The notes under the pieces were generated by a model. It made no database searches. It was not told where the DNA came from and saw nothing but the letters and a program-made list of their open reading frames with translations. A stretch of 64,000 bases of DNA, from the NCBI RefSeq assembly GCF_001423905.1, contig NZ_LMPQ01000001.1, positions 99,512 through 163,511 of the forward strand, written 5' to 3'. The stretch is from Frigoribacterium sp. Leaf186. Lineage in GTDB: Bacteria > Actinomycetota > Actinomycetes > Actinomycetales > Microbacteriaceae. Within the stretch, counting starts at the first letter, position 1, and every line of letters begins with the position of its first letter. The position numbers and the translations under genes were made by a program. Of this stretch, positions 9,281 to 17,902 are shown in pieces.

Positions 9281-9363
9281 CAGTCACCCGGGGCTGGTCC
9301 GGAGAGGGGTTGGTGGCAACCCGTCCGGCACGCGCTGTCGGCCTGCGCCTGGCGCTGGTCGAG

Positions 9364-9819
9364 TCAGCCCCGGCCGAGCACCTGACGCAACAGGTCGGCC
9401 AGGTCGGCGGGTTCGACCGGCTCGTCGGTGGTCGCCAATTCGTCGAGTGTGAACCAGCGCGACGCGAGGATGTCGGTCCGCTCGTCGTCGGTCCAGTCGT
9501 CGTCGACGACCTCGAAGTGCGGCAGGCGCACGACGAAGAACTCGGCGTGGCCGTGGGTGTGGTCGGCGTCGTCCCACGGCACCTCGAAGTCGTCGACGCG
9601 CACCACGTCGCCGACGTGGGTCACGACCTGGCCGGTCTCCTCGTGCAGTTCACGGACGGCCGCCTCGACGTGCGTCTCGCCCGGGTCGACCCCGCCGCCC
9701 GGAGTGATCCACCGCGCGAACCGGCTCGTGTCGGGTGCGACCGTCTTCATCAGCAGCAGACGGTCGTCGTCGTCGAGGACGAGGAGTCGCGAGGTCGGAC
9801 GCACGACCCTCTCGGTCAC
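9364..9819 (-). CDS. NUDIX hydrolase
   Basis: NUDIX enzymes hydrolyse nucleoside diphosphates linked to another group. The complete Nudix box runs from residue 41 to 63 (GGGVDPGETH, then REL and EETG), with the metal-binding RELHEETG in place. Length is 151 residues, so the protein is a single domain with no sign of a partner domain. The GTG start at 9819 lies 13 nt after the stop of the upstream SDR gene, so both are probably co-transcribed. The substrate cannot be told from the sequence. Confidence 0.9.
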   Translation of the reverse strand: MTERVVRPTSRLLVLDDDDRLLLMKTVAPDTSRFARWITPGGGVDPGETHVEAAVRELHEETGQVVTHVGDVVRVDDFEVPWDDADHTHGHAEFFVVRLPHFEVVDDDWTDDERTDILASRWFTLDELATTDEPVEPADLADLLRQVLGRG

Positions 9820-9832
9820 GAGGTGGCCCGCC

Positions 9833-10600
9833 TCAGACGATCGGCGCGAAGTCGCTGGTGTCGCCCACGAGCCGGGTGTGGTCGGCCGGGACCGGGTCGA
9901 CGGCGGCCGACGCGACCTCGGCCGCGAACTCGGCGACGTTGTACAGCTTGCCCGCGCTCTCTTTGCGCGACGAGATGGCCCCCGGGTTCGACCGCTCGAG
10001 CAGCGTCGCCGTGATGGTGCCCTCGATCATGTCGCCCGAGACCACGACGAACTCGACGCCCGCGGCCTCGAGCTGGGGCAGCATCTCGCGCAGGGCGTCT
10101 TCGCCGGCGCGCTTGCTGAGGGCCACCGGCCGGTACTCGGGCATCGTCTCGGTGGTGCGGATGAAGTGCGCCTGGTGGCTGGTGACGAAGACGACGCGCG
10201 ACCCCGGGGCGAGCAGCGGCAGCGCGGCCGTCAGCAGGGCCACCTGGGCGTCGCGGTTGAGCTTCAGGGCGTAGTCCTCGGCCATGCCGGTCTCCATGCC
10301 GCCCGAGGCGTTCATGACGAGGACGTCCAGCCCGCCCCACGCGTCGCGGACCGTGTCGAACATCGCGGTGAGGCTGGCGTCGTCGGTCAGGTCGGCACCG
10401 ATCGCGATGGCCTCGCCACCGGCCTCCTCGATCTTCGACACGAGCTGCAGCGCCCGCTTCTCCTTGTTGCGGTAGTTGACGACGACCTTGGCCCCGGCCT
10501 CGGCGAAGTAGCGCACCGTGTCGGCGCCGATCCCCCGGGACGACCCGGTGACCAGGACTCGGGCTCCGGTGAGGGACTCTGCGGCGAGGGGATTGGACAA
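9833..10600 (-). CDS. SDR-family protein with atypical active site
   Basis: The Rossmann fold is clear: TGSSRGIG at residues 18-25 binds NAD(P), followed by NASGG and the VTSH segment with Ser141. The active-site Tyr-x3-Lys is not in register. The sequence is PEYRPVALSK, with Val at the expected Tyr position and a Tyr (156) seven residues before Lys163. The usual PG after the substrate loop reads SGD. It may be a catalytically altered reductase or a binding protein. I chose the TTG at 10600 because GGAG lies 6 nt upstream; a TTG at 10660 lacks this. Length is 255 residues. It is divergent from nfeD. Confidence 0.8.
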   Translation of the reverse strand: MSNPLAAESLTGARVLVTGSSRGIGADTVRYFAEAGAKVVVNYRNKEKRALQLVSKIEEAGGEAIAIGADLTDDASLTAMFDTVRDAWGGLDVLVMNASGGMETGMAEDYALKLNRDAQVALLTAALPLLAPGSRVVFVTSHQAHFIRTTETMPEYRPVALSKRAGEDALREMLPQLEAAGVEFVVVSGDMIEGTITATLLERSNPGAISSRKESAGKLYNVAEFAAEVASAAVDPVPADHTRLVGDTSDFAPIV

Positions 10601-10724
10601 GGCGTGCTCCAGACTGTGCAAGGGGTCGGTCGGCCCGCGGGCCGGACTCGACCCTACCAACGACCCTCGTCAGCGTCGGTGGCGGGTGGTAGTTTCCATA
10701 ACAGGGGAACGAGAGAAGGTCCAC

Positions 10725-11204
10725 ATGGACGTCCTGAACGATTTCGCATGGGTCGCGTGGGTCGCGCTCATCCTGGTGTTCGTCATCGTCGAGGTGACGA
10801 CGCTCGAATTCACCTTCTTGATGCTGGCCATCGGCAGCGTCGGCGGTCTGCTCGCGGGGCTCTTCGGCGCGCCGTGGTGGCTGCAGGCGATCGTCGCCGC
10901 CGTGCTCGCCGTCCTGCTGCTGTTCACGGTGCGGCCTCCCCTTCTCCGAGCCCTGCGCCGAGGGGGCGACCCGACGCCCAGCAACGTCGAGGCCCTGCTC
11001 GGCCTGCGCGGCACCGTCGTGGTGCCGATCGGCTCCGACCCCGGGCAGGTGAAGCTGTCCAACGGCGAGACCTGGACGGCACGGGTGCTGTCCTCCCCCA
11101 CGACGTCGGCGGCCGCCGACCTCGCCCTCGACACCGGGTCCCCGGTCGTCGTGACCGCCATCGAGGGGTCGACGGCGTTCGTCGCCCCCGCAGAGAGGTC
11201 CTGA
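10725..11204 (+). CDS. NfeD-family membrane protein
   Basis: Short NfeD proteins partner with SPFH/stomatin proteins in membrane microdomains. The first ~70 residues hold three hydrophobic membrane segments. The remaining residues form the small beta-rich OB-like domain (GLRGTVVVPIG to GSPVVVTAIEG). Length is 159 residues. The ATG at 10725 is preceded by GAGAGAAGG. The SPFH gene follows after 4 nt, the classical pairing of these families, so the product most likely acts with it in the plasma membrane. No protease domain is present, unlike the long NfeD type. Confidence 0.9.
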   Translation: MDVLNDFAWVAWVALILVFVIVEVTTLEFTFLMLAIGSVGGLLAGLFGAPWWLQAIVAAVLAVLLLFTVRPPLLRALRRGGDPTPSNVEALLGLRGTVVVPIGSDPGQVKLSNGETWTARVLSSPTTSAAADLALDTGSPVVVTAIEGSTAFVAPAERS

Positions 11205-11208
11205 ACCC

Positions 11209-12354
11209 ATGGACACCATCAGTGCCGGCACCGTCGTCACGATCGTGGTCGTCGCGATCATCGTCGTGCTCGTCCTCGTCATCCTGTTCCGCTCGGTCCG
11301 CATCATCCCGCAGGCGAGCGCCGGCGTCGTCGAACGACTGGGTCGGTACCACAAGACCCTCTCCCCCGGGCTCAACCTGCTCGTGCCGTTCATCGACCGG
11401 GTGCGCCCGCTGATCGACATGCGCGAACAAGTCGTCTCGTTCCCGCCCCAGCCCGTCATCACCGAAGACAACCTGGTCGTCTCGATCGACACGGTGGTGT
11501 ACTTCCAGGTCACCGACGCCCGGGCCGCCACGTACGAGATCGCGAACTACCTGGGTGCCGTCGAGCAGCTCACGACGACCACGCTGCGCAACGTGGTCGG
11601 CGGGTTGAACCTCGAGCAGGCGCTGACCAGCCGCGACAACATCAACGGTCAGCTGCGCATCGTCCTCGACGAGGCGACGGGCAAGTGGGGCATCCGGGTG
11701 GGCCGCGTCGAGCTCAAAGCCATCGACCCGCCCCTGTCCATCCAGGACTCGATGGAGCAGCAGATGCGCGCCGAGCGCAGCCGTCGCGCCGCCATCCTGA
11801 CCGCCGAGGGCACCAAGCAGTCCCAGATCCTCGAGGCCGAGGGCTCACGCCAGTCGTCCATCCTCAAGGCCGAGGGCGACGCGAAGGCCCAGGTGCTGCG
11901 CGCCCAGGGTGAGGCCGAGGCCATCGCCACGGTCTTCAACGCCATCCATGCCGGCGACCCCGACCCGAAGCTGCTGGCCTACCAGTACCTCCAGACCCTG
12001 CCGAAGATCGCCGACGGCACGGCCAACACGATGTGGATCATCCCGAGCGAGCTGACCGAGGCGCTGAAGGGCATCGGGCAGGGGTTCTTCGCCCCGCGCG
12101 ACCCGAACGCCCCCGGGTGGACCCCGACCGAGGCGCCCAAGGTCTCCGAGATGGACGTCACGCCCGACCTGGCGTCGACGGTCGACCTCGAGGCCGAACC
12201 CGACCTGGGCTTCCCGACGGTGACCACGCCTGGTGGCACCACCGGCGGCACTCCTCCCCGAGGAGGCGCGGCGGGCGACGCTCCCGCCGGTCCCGCCCCC
12301 GAGGGGGGCACCGCGGGCACCGGGCCGACCACTCCCCCCGCGACCTCGTCGTGA
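11209..12354 (+). CDS. SPFH/band 7 membrane scaffold protein (stomatin/QmcA-like)
   Basis: Stomatin-like proteins form oligomers on the inner membrane and organise membrane domains or proteases. The protein has one N-terminal membrane helix (residues ~7-27). An SPFH domain starts at IIPQASAGVVERLGRY and extends to about residue 190. An Ala/Glu-rich coiled coil (ILTAEGTKQSQILEAEGSRQ) reaches about 245, and a Pro/Gly/Thr-rich disordered tail covers the last ~80 of 381 residues. It directly follows nfeD, its usual partner, and its stop overlaps the next start (GTGA). Confidence 0.93.
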   Translation: MDTISAGTVVTIVVVAIIVVLVLVILFRSVRIIPQASAGVVERLGRYHKTLSPGLNLLVPFIDRVRPLIDMREQVVSFPPQPVITEDNLVVSIDTVVYFQVTDARAATYEIANYLGAVEQLTTTTLRNVVGGLNLEQALTSRDNINGQLRIVLDEATGKWGIRVGRVELKAIDPPLSIQDSMEQQMRAERSRRAAILTAEGTKQSQILEAEGSRQSSILKAEGDAKAQVLRAQGEAEAIATVFNAIHAGDPDPKLLAYQYLQTLPKIADGTANTMWIIPSELTEALKGIGQGFFAPRDPNAPGWTPTEAPKVSEMDVTPDLASTVDLEAEPDLGFPTVTTPGGTTGGTPPRGGAAGDAPAGPAPEGGTAGTGPTTPPATSS

Positions 12355-13139
12355 CGTCCGCTCCCCCGGTCTCGGCCGGCTGGTTCGCGCCGCCCGGGCC
12401 GCGCGTGCTCGCCCACCGCGGCCTGGCCGTCGAGGCGCCCGAGAACACCATGCTGGCGTTCGCCCTCGCCGTGTCGGCCGGAGCGACCTACGTCGAGACC
12501 GACGTGCACGCCACGCGCGACGGCATCGCGGTCATCAGCCACGACCCCGACCTGAGGCGGCTCGCCGGACGTGACCAGCGCCTCCTCGACCTCGACCTGG
12601 CCGACGTCAAGACCGTCCGGCTCGACGGCGAACACGAGATCCCGACCCTCGACGAGGCCCTGGACGCGTTCCCCGAGACGCGGTTCAACGTCGACCTCAA
12701 GTCGGACGAGGCCGTCGCGCCGGCGGTCCGGGCGATCAAGCGGGTGCGCGCGACGGACCGCGTGCTCGTCACCTCGTTCGACCATCGGCGCCGCCTCCGT
12801 GCCGTGGCGGCGCTGCCGGGCGTGGCCACCTCCGCCTCGTCTCGCGGCATCACCGCAGCCGTCGCCGCCGGGCTCGTCCCCGTCGCCGGCCTCCGACGCG
12901 CCCTCCTCCGGCGGGCGTTGGCTGGCTGCGGCGCCGTGCAGGTGCCCGAACGCAAGGGGCCCGTCCGCATCGTGACGGCCTCGCGCGTGGCCGAGTTCGC
13001 CGCGTTGGGCGTCGAGACCCACGTCTGGACGGTCAACGAGCCCGCCGTGATGGCCCGCCTCCTCGCCCTCGGCGTCCACGGGATCGTCTCCGACCGGGCC
13101 GATCTGGCCCTCGTCGAGGTCGGTCGCCTCGCGATCTGA
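12351..13139 (+). CDS. Glycerophosphodiester phosphodiesterase
   Basis: The enzyme hydrolyses glycerophosphodiesters from phospholipid turnover to glycerol 3-phosphate and an alcohol. The 262-residue GDPD domain has the metal and catalytic residues in LAHRG (His22, Arg23), ETDVH (Glu49, Asp51, His53) and ISHDPDL (His64, Asp65). There is no signal peptide, so the product should be cytoplasmic. The GTG start overlaps the SPFH stop by 4 nt, making a coupled nfeD-SPFH-gdpd unit concerned with the membrane. Confidence 0.93.
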   Translation: MTSAPPVSAGWFAPPGPRVLAHRGLAVEAPENTMLAFALAVSAGATYVETDVHATRDGIAVISHDPDLRRLAGRDQRLLDLDLADVKTVRLDGEHEIPTLDEALDAFPETRFNVDLKSDEAVAPAVRAIKRVRATDRVLVTSFDHRRRLRAVAALPGVATSASSRGITAAVAAGLVPVAGLRRALLRRALAGCGAVQVPERKGPVRIVTASRVAEFAALGVETHVWTVNEPAVMARLLALGVHGIVSDRADLALVEVGRLAI

Positions 13140-13193
13140 GCGTCGTTCCCGCCTGCCCGGGCACTGTGAAGCGACTGTGAAAGCGCACGGCTC

Positions 13194-13219
13194 GGAACGG
13201 GCAGGGTCCAGAACGGGTT
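13194..13219 (+). promoter_or_regulatory. ECF (SigR/SigH-type) promoter of rbpA
   Basis: GGAAC (13194-13198), 18 nt, then GTT (13217-13219) matches the GGAAT-N18-GTT consensus of SigR/SigH-type oxidative-stress sigma factors. In Streptomyces rbpA is a known SigR target. Transcription would start about 30 nt before the ATG. Confidence 0.7.
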
Positions 13220-13255
13220 ACAACGGGTGATTGCAACGCGAGAGGAGACCACACA

Positions 13256-13621
13256 ATGGCAGATCGCAGTTTGCGCGGAATGAGGCTCGGCAGCCAGAGC
13301 CTGCAGAGCGAAGAGGGCGTGGAGTTCTCGCCCCGCAAGAAGGCCGTCTACCAGACGACCGACGGTCAGACGTTCGACATGGTGTTCGCTGCGGACGCCG
13401 AGATCCCGGACATCTGGCAGTCCCCCAAGAGTGGTCAGGAAGGCCGCCTCTTGTCGGCCGACGGCAAGCCGGTCGAGATCGACGCCGGCGACGTGAAGGT
13501 CCCCCGCAGCCACTGGGACATGTTGCTCGAACGTCGCAGTCGAGCCGAGCTCGAAGAGCTCCTGCAAGAACGACTCGACTTCTTGCGGGCCCGCAAGGGT
13601 CAGCACAAGATCGGCGCCTGA
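13256..13621 (+). CDS. rbpA: RNA polymerase-binding protein RbpA
   Basis: RbpA is an actinobacterial protein that binds the principal sigma factor and RNA polymerase and stabilises the open promoter complex. The 121-residue protein has the family's opening MADRSLRGMRLGSQS, the central beta domain with FDMVFAADAEIPDIW, and the sigma-interacting C-terminal helix THWDMLLERRS-like segment (here SHWDMLLERRSRAELEELL). The strong GAGAGGAG lies just before the ATG. It is a single gene with its own promoter and terminator. The central domain has no cysteines, as in the zinc-free RbpA forms. Confidence 0.97.
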   Translation: MADRSLRGMRLGSQSLQSEEGVEFSPRKKAVYQTTDGQTFDMVFAADAEIPDIWQSPKSGQEGRLLSADGKPVEIDAGDVKVPRSHWDMLLERRSRAELEELLQERLDFLRARKGQHKIGA

Positions 13622-13631
13622 CCGCAGACCA

Positions 13632-13669
13632 CGAGAGGCCCGGACACCGCGAGGTGCCCGGGCCTCTCG
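13632..13669. terminator. Terminator between rbpA and lnt
   Basis: Arms of 17 bp (13632-13648 and 13653-13669) with one mismatch enclose a GCGA loop. It lies between the convergent ends of rbpA and lnt and can work in both directions. Confidence 0.85.
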
Positions 13670-13696
13670 CCGTCGCGTGCGGTGGGGGCGTGCCGA

Positions 13697-15325
13697 TCAG
13701 TCGACGACTCGCCACCGCGGCAGCACCGGGTCGGGTGCCTCGTCGAGCAGGCGGCGTCGACGTGACCGGCGGGTGCCGATGAAGAGTCGGGACAGGACGA
13801 GCACGGCCAGCCCGAAGAACGAGACCAGCAGCTCGATCGCCCGACTGGCGACGACGGCCGGGGTGGTGCCCGTCCCGAGGTCGACGACGGCGACCATCGT
13901 GCCCGGTTCGTAGTCGGGGATGCTCGCCGTCGTCCGCCCCGAGGCGTCGATGGCCCGCGTCGACGCGACCGTCGAGACGTTGACGAGGGGGCGTGCGGTC
14001 TCGATCGCCCGGAGGCGCGCGATCGCGAGCTGCTGTTCGTTCTCGTCGGTCTGGCCGGGCCTCGTGCCGAAGTCCGCGTTGTTCGTCTGGCCGATGATCA
14101 CCTGGGCGCCCTCGTCCATCATGTTGGTGATGAGCTGGTCGTCGACGATGTCGAAGCAGATCGAGATGCCGGCCCGGAACCCACCCAGGTCGAAGACCTC
14201 GTCCCGCGTGCCCGGGGTGTAGTCGCGACCGATGAGGTCGATGAGGTCGGGGGCGAACGGGCGCCAGAAGTCGCGGTCGGGGACGTACTCGCCGAACGGG
14301 ACCGGGTGCTTCTTGTCGTACTGGTCCTGCACGGCACCGTCGGCCCAGAGCAGGGACGAGTTGTAGACGGTCTCGCCGTCGTCGCTCTGCGTGATGACGC
14401 CGGAGACGAGCGGGGCGTCGTAGCCGCGGCTGATCGCGTCGAAGACGTACCGCCCGGCGGTGTCACGGGTCGGGTCACGGTCGCTGCCGCCCTCGGGCCA
14501 GACGATCATGTCGAGGTCGCGCTGGTCTTCGGGGAGCTGGGCCAACTGGGCCTGCAGGCTGCTCATCGCGAGCACCTGGGCGTTGGTCAGGTCGCCGTAC
14601 TCGCGATCGGAGAAGTAACCGGCGTCGCCGTCGCCCTGGACGGCGGCGATGGTCGCCGTCCCGGCGGAGTGGGTGGGCCAGGCGGGCACCACCAGTGCGG
14701 CCACGACCACGGTGGCGCCGGCGAGCACCCGGGTCGACCCGCGGACGGTGGTCTGGAGGGCGAGCTGGAGGAGCGCCGCGACGATCGCCACCATGAGGAA
14801 CGACAGGCCCGAGATGCCCAGCCAGGCGACGAGTCCGGCGAACGGGCTCTCGGACTGGCTCAGGGCGACCCGACCCCAGGCGAAGCCACCGTAGGGCCAG
14901 TTGCCGGCGACGAACTCGCGGAGCGTCCACAGCCCGCCGACGACGACGGGAAGCAGGACGGTCCGGCCCAGGGTGCCCGGCCAGACCCGGGGCACCCAGC
15001 GGTACGCGAGCGTGATCAGCATCGCTCCGGCCGCGAAGAACAGGGCCTCGAGCGTCGACAGGGCGGCCCACGGAACCACGCCCAGGAAGAGCGTCGCCCA
15101 CGAGATGTGGATCAGGTAGAACGACAGCCCGGCCACGAGGCCCACGAGGAACGAGCCGCCGAGCGACCGGCCTTTCAGTGTGAGCAGGACGAAGCCGATG
15201 CCGACGAACGTCAGGGGCCAGATGTCACCGTCGGGGAAGCCGCCGTCGAGGACGGCACCCGCACCGAGCGCGACGACCACGGCGAGCCAGAGGGGCAGTC
15301 GGACGTCGGTCGCTCGGGAAGACAC
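13697..15325 (-). CDS. lnt: Apolipoprotein N-acyltransferase
   Basis: Lnt adds the third acyl chain to the N-terminal cysteine of lipoproteins at the outer face of the membrane. The 542-residue protein has about seven membrane segments, mostly in the first 215 residues, then a nitrilase-like domain. The Glu-Lys-Cys triad is visible: Glu278 in WPEGGSD, Lys338 in QYDKKHPVPFGEY and Cys390 in SICFD. The GTG start is preceded by the excellent -10 TAGAAT 6 nt away, so the mRNA is probably leaderless. The FKBP and OpuB lipoproteins in this window are possible substrates. It is not fused to a Ppm1-like mannosyltransferase. Confidence 0.94.
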   Translation of the reverse strand: MSSRATDVRLPLWLAVVVALGAGAVLDGGFPDGDIWPLTFVGIGFVLLTLKGRSLGGSFLVGLVAGLSFYLIHISWATLFLGVVPWAALSTLEALFFAAGAMLITLAYRWVPRVWPGTLGRTVLLPVVVGGLWTLREFVAGNWPYGGFAWGRVALSQSESPFAGLVAWLGISGLSFLMVAIVAALLQLALQTTVRGSTRVLAGATVVVAALVVPAWPTHSAGTATIAAVQGDGDAGYFSDREYGDLTNAQVLAMSSLQAQLAQLPEDQRDLDMIVWPEGGSDRDPTRDTAGRYVFDAISRGYDAPLVSGVITQSDDGETVYNSSLLWADGAVQDQYDKKHPVPFGEYVPDRDFWRPFAPDLIDLIGRDYTPGTRDEVFDLGGFRAGISICFDIVDDQLITNMMDEGAQVIIGQTNNADFGTRPGQTDENEQQLAIARLRAIETARPLVNVSTVASTRAIDASGRTTASIPDYEPGTMVAVVDLGTGTTPAVVASRAIELLVSFFGLAVLVLSRLFIGTRRSRRRRLLDEAPDPVLPRWRVVD

Positions 15326-15331
15326 CCCGCG

Positions 15332-15337
15332 ATTCTA
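15332..15337 (-). promoter_or_regulatory. -10 box of a leaderless lnt transcript
   Basis: TAGAAT on the minus strand lies 6 nt before the GTG start codon and there is no ribosome binding site, the geometry of a leaderless promoter. Confidence 0.65.
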
Positions 15338-15340
15338 GGT

Positions 15341-15365
15341 GGCGGCGTCTGGGAGACCCGCCGCC
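15341..15365 (-). terminator. Candidate terminator of the helY operon
   Basis: A GC-rich stem (15341-15350 with 15354-15365, one 2-nt bulge) lies just after the helY stop codon and before the lnt promoter. There is no T tract. Confidence 0.5.
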
Positions 15366-15399
15366 CGCCCACCACCCCGCCGGCTGGAGGAGCGACGCC

Positions 15400-17898
15400 T
15401 CAGGGGCCGACCGCCGTGTACGCCACGATGCCCCGGCGGACCGCGTCCAGCGCCTGACGGGCCGTCGGGCCGACGGGGAGGTCGCCCACGACCGACAGCT
15501 GGTCGAGCAGGTCGATGGTCTGCTTCGTCCACCGGACGAAGTCGCCCGCGGCGAGGTCGGCGTCCTCGAGGACGGAGTCGAGAGGAGCCCCACGGGCCCA
15601 TCGGTGCATGGCGAGGGCCAGCCCCGGCGCGGGCTGCTGGCTGCCCGGCAGGCGGTTCTCCTGTTCGAGGTCGTCGAGCTCGGCCCAGAGCGTCTGGGTG
15701 GCGTCGAGTGCGGTGCGGAACTCGCCTCGCGGCAGGAAGCGCTCGGAGAGCTGCCCCTCGTCACGGCGGGGTTCGTACACCAGGGTCGCCGCCATCGCCG
15801 CCAGGGACGGGACGTCGAGGAGGTTCCAGAGGCCGAGGCGCAGGCTCTCGGCCACGAGGAGGTCGCGATCGCCGTAGATGCGTCGGAGCGTGCGGCCGGC
15901 CGGGGCGACGGAGACCTCGGCGTCGCGTGGTACGCGACCCGTGCCTCCGGCCTTCGTGCCCGTCGGGACGAGGTACCCGCGGTCGAGCAGGACGTCGGTG
16001 ACCCGGTCGAAGACCTTGGCCACGGCACCCGTGCGACTGCGGATCTGGGCCGACAGCTGGTCGGTCTGCTTCTTGAGCTTGAACCACCGTTCGGACCACC
16101 GGGCGTGCTGCTCGCGCTCGGGGCAGGCGTGGCACGGGTGCTGCCGCAGCTGCCGGCGGAGTTCGGTGATTCGGCGCTGACGCTTGTCGCGCTCGGCGCG
16201 CGACTGCGAATCGGCGCGGGCGGCGCCCTGCTTCTCGAGGTCGCCCACCTCGCGACGCAGCAACGTGTACTCACCGAAGTCGCCGAGGTGACAGGCCATC
16301 GAGGCGGCGTAGCCGTCGAGCGACTGCTGCTGCGACCGCACCTTGCGCGCCAGGTCGACGACCGAGCGGTCGGCCTGGAACTGCGCGAACGAGGTCTCGA
16401 GGACCTCGCGGGTGCGCGAACGCCCGAACTGCTCGATGAGGTTGACGGCCATGTTGTAGGTCGGCCGGAAGCTGCTGTTCATCGGGTACGTGCGGCGCGA
16501 CGCGAGGGAGGCGACGGCCTGGGGGTCGAGGCCCTGCTGCCACTGGATGAGCGAGTGGCCCTCGACGTCGATGCCCCGGCGGCCGGCACGGCCGGTCAGC
16601 TGGGTGTACTCGCCCGGGGTGATCGGGACCCTGGCCTCGCCGTTGAACTTCTCGAGCTTCTCGAGGACGACCGTCCGGGCCGGCATGTTGATGCCGAGCG
16701 CGAGGGTCTCGGTCGCGAAGACGACCTTGACGAGCTTCTTCTGGAAGAGCTCTTCGACGACCTCCTTGAAAGCCGGCAGCAGCCCCGCGTGGTGCGCGGC
16801 GACGCCGCGCTCGAGCCCGTCGAGCCACCGCCAGTACCCCAGCACCGCCAGGTCTTCGTCGCGCAGGGTGCGGCACCGGGCCTCGACGATCTCGCGGATC
16901 TCGTGCCGCTGCTCGGCGGTCGTCAGACGGATGCCCGACCGCAGCACCTGGGCGACGGCCTGATCGCAACCGACGCGGCTGAAGACGAAGAAGATCGCCG
17001 GCAGGAGGTTCTGGTCGTCGAGCATCTCGACGATCTTCCAGCGGTCGAGTCGGCCGGGGCCGCCCTGCGTCGGCGGCACGACGTGGCCCCGCGAGCCGCC
17101 GCGCCCGGACGAGTGCCCCTCGCTGCGTCGACCGCCGCTGCGCCCGCCACGCCGCCCGAGGGAGGTCGCCCGGAGCAGCTCGGGATTGACCCTGTTGGTC
17201 GCGGCCTGCCCCGACGAGTCGAACAGGTCGAGGAACTTGCCGCCGACCAGGACGTGCTGGTCGAGGGGCACTGGGCGGTCCTCGGAGACGACGACCTCGG
17301 TGCTGCCGCGCACGGTCTGCAGCCAGTCACCGAATTCTTCGGCGTTCGACACGGTGGCGCTCAACGAGATGAGGCGCACGTCGAGGGGCAGGTGGATGAT
17401 GACCTCTTCCCACACGGCACCACGGAAGCGGTCGGCCAGGAAGTGCACCTCGTCGAGGACGACGTACCGGAGGTCGGTGAGCATCTCGGAACCCGCGTAG
17501 ATCATGTTGCGGAGGACCTCGGTGGTCATGACGACGATGCGGGCCCGCGAGTTGACGTTCGTGTCGCCGGTGAGCAGGCCCACCTCGGAGGCCCCGTACT
17601 CGGCGACGAGCTCTTGGAACTTCTGGTTGCTCAGCGCCTTCATCGGAGCGGTGTAGAAGACCTTGGCCCGGGGGTCCTGCATCGCGAGGTGGATCGCGAA
17701 CTCGGCCACGAGGGTCTTGCCCGCACCGGTCGGGGCGGCGACGAGGACGCTGTTGCCGTCTTCCACCGCGGCACACGCGGCTATCTGGAACGGGTCGAGA
17801 GAGAACCCCAGGCGGGACCGGAAGGCCTGGAGCCTGGGCGTCTTGACGCGCGTCTTCGCGGCGGCGAAGCGTTCCGCCGGGCTGAGGTCGGGACTCAC
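15400..17898 (-). CDS. helY: Ski2-like DEAD/DEAH superfamily 2 helicase HelY
   Basis: HelY is an ATP-dependent RNA/DNA helicase related to Ski2 and Mtr4. The 832-residue protein has Walker A PTGAGKT (56-62), TAPMKALSNQ, DEVH (149-152), SAT, and motif VI in QLTGRAGRRGID. An Arg/Gly/Ser-rich insert lies near residue 250. The C-terminal part is the DSHCT-type domain. It is last in the order pafB-pafC-tatA-tatC-helY, exactly as in mycobacteria. The GTG start lies 4 nt after the tatC stop. Confidence 0.94.
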   Translation of the reverse strand: MSPDLSPAERFAAAKTRVKTPRLQAFRSRLGFSLDPFQIAACAAVEDGNSVLVAAPTGAGKTLVAEFAIHLAMQDPRAKVFYTAPMKALSNQKFQELVAEYGASEVGLLTGDTNVNSRARIVVMTTEVLRNMIYAGSEMLTDLRYVVLDEVHFLADRFRGAVWEEVIIHLPLDVRLISLSATVSNAEEFGDWLQTVRGSTEVVVSEDRPVPLDQHVLVGGKFLDLFDSSGQAATNRVNPELLRATSLGRRGGRSGGRRSEGHSSGRGGSRGHVVPPTQGGPGRLDRWKIVEMLDDQNLLPAIFFVFSRVGCDQAVAQVLRSGIRLTTAEQRHEIREIVEARCRTLRDEDLAVLGYWRWLDGLERGVAAHHAGLLPAFKEVVEELFQKKLVKVVFATETLALGINMPARTVVLEKLEKFNGEARVPITPGEYTQLTGRAGRRGIDVEGHSLIQWQQGLDPQAVASLASRRTYPMNSSFRPTYNMAVNLIEQFGRSRTREVLETSFAQFQADRSVVDLARKVRSQQQSLDGYAASMACHLGDFGEYTLLRREVGDLEKQGAARADSQSRAERDKRQRRITELRRQLRQHPCHACPEREQHARWSERWFKLKKQTDQLSAQIRSRTGAVAKVFDRVTDVLLDRGYLVPTGTKAGGTGRVPRDAEVSVAPAGRTLRRIYGDRDLLVAESLRLGLWNLLDVPSLAAMAATLVYEPRRDEGQLSERFLPRGEFRTALDATQTLWAELDDLEQENRLPGSQQPAPGLALAMHRWARGAPLDSVLEDADLAAGDFVRWTKQTIDLLDQLSVVGDLPVGPTARQALDAVRRGIVAYTAVGP

Positions 17899-17902
17899 CG
17901 GA

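Noticed and set aside
6378-9452. 1024-codon open frame on the plus strand
   Set aside because: It is antisense to the RibD-like, folP, folE and unknown genes, has no recognisable domain and arises because high GC removes stop codons.
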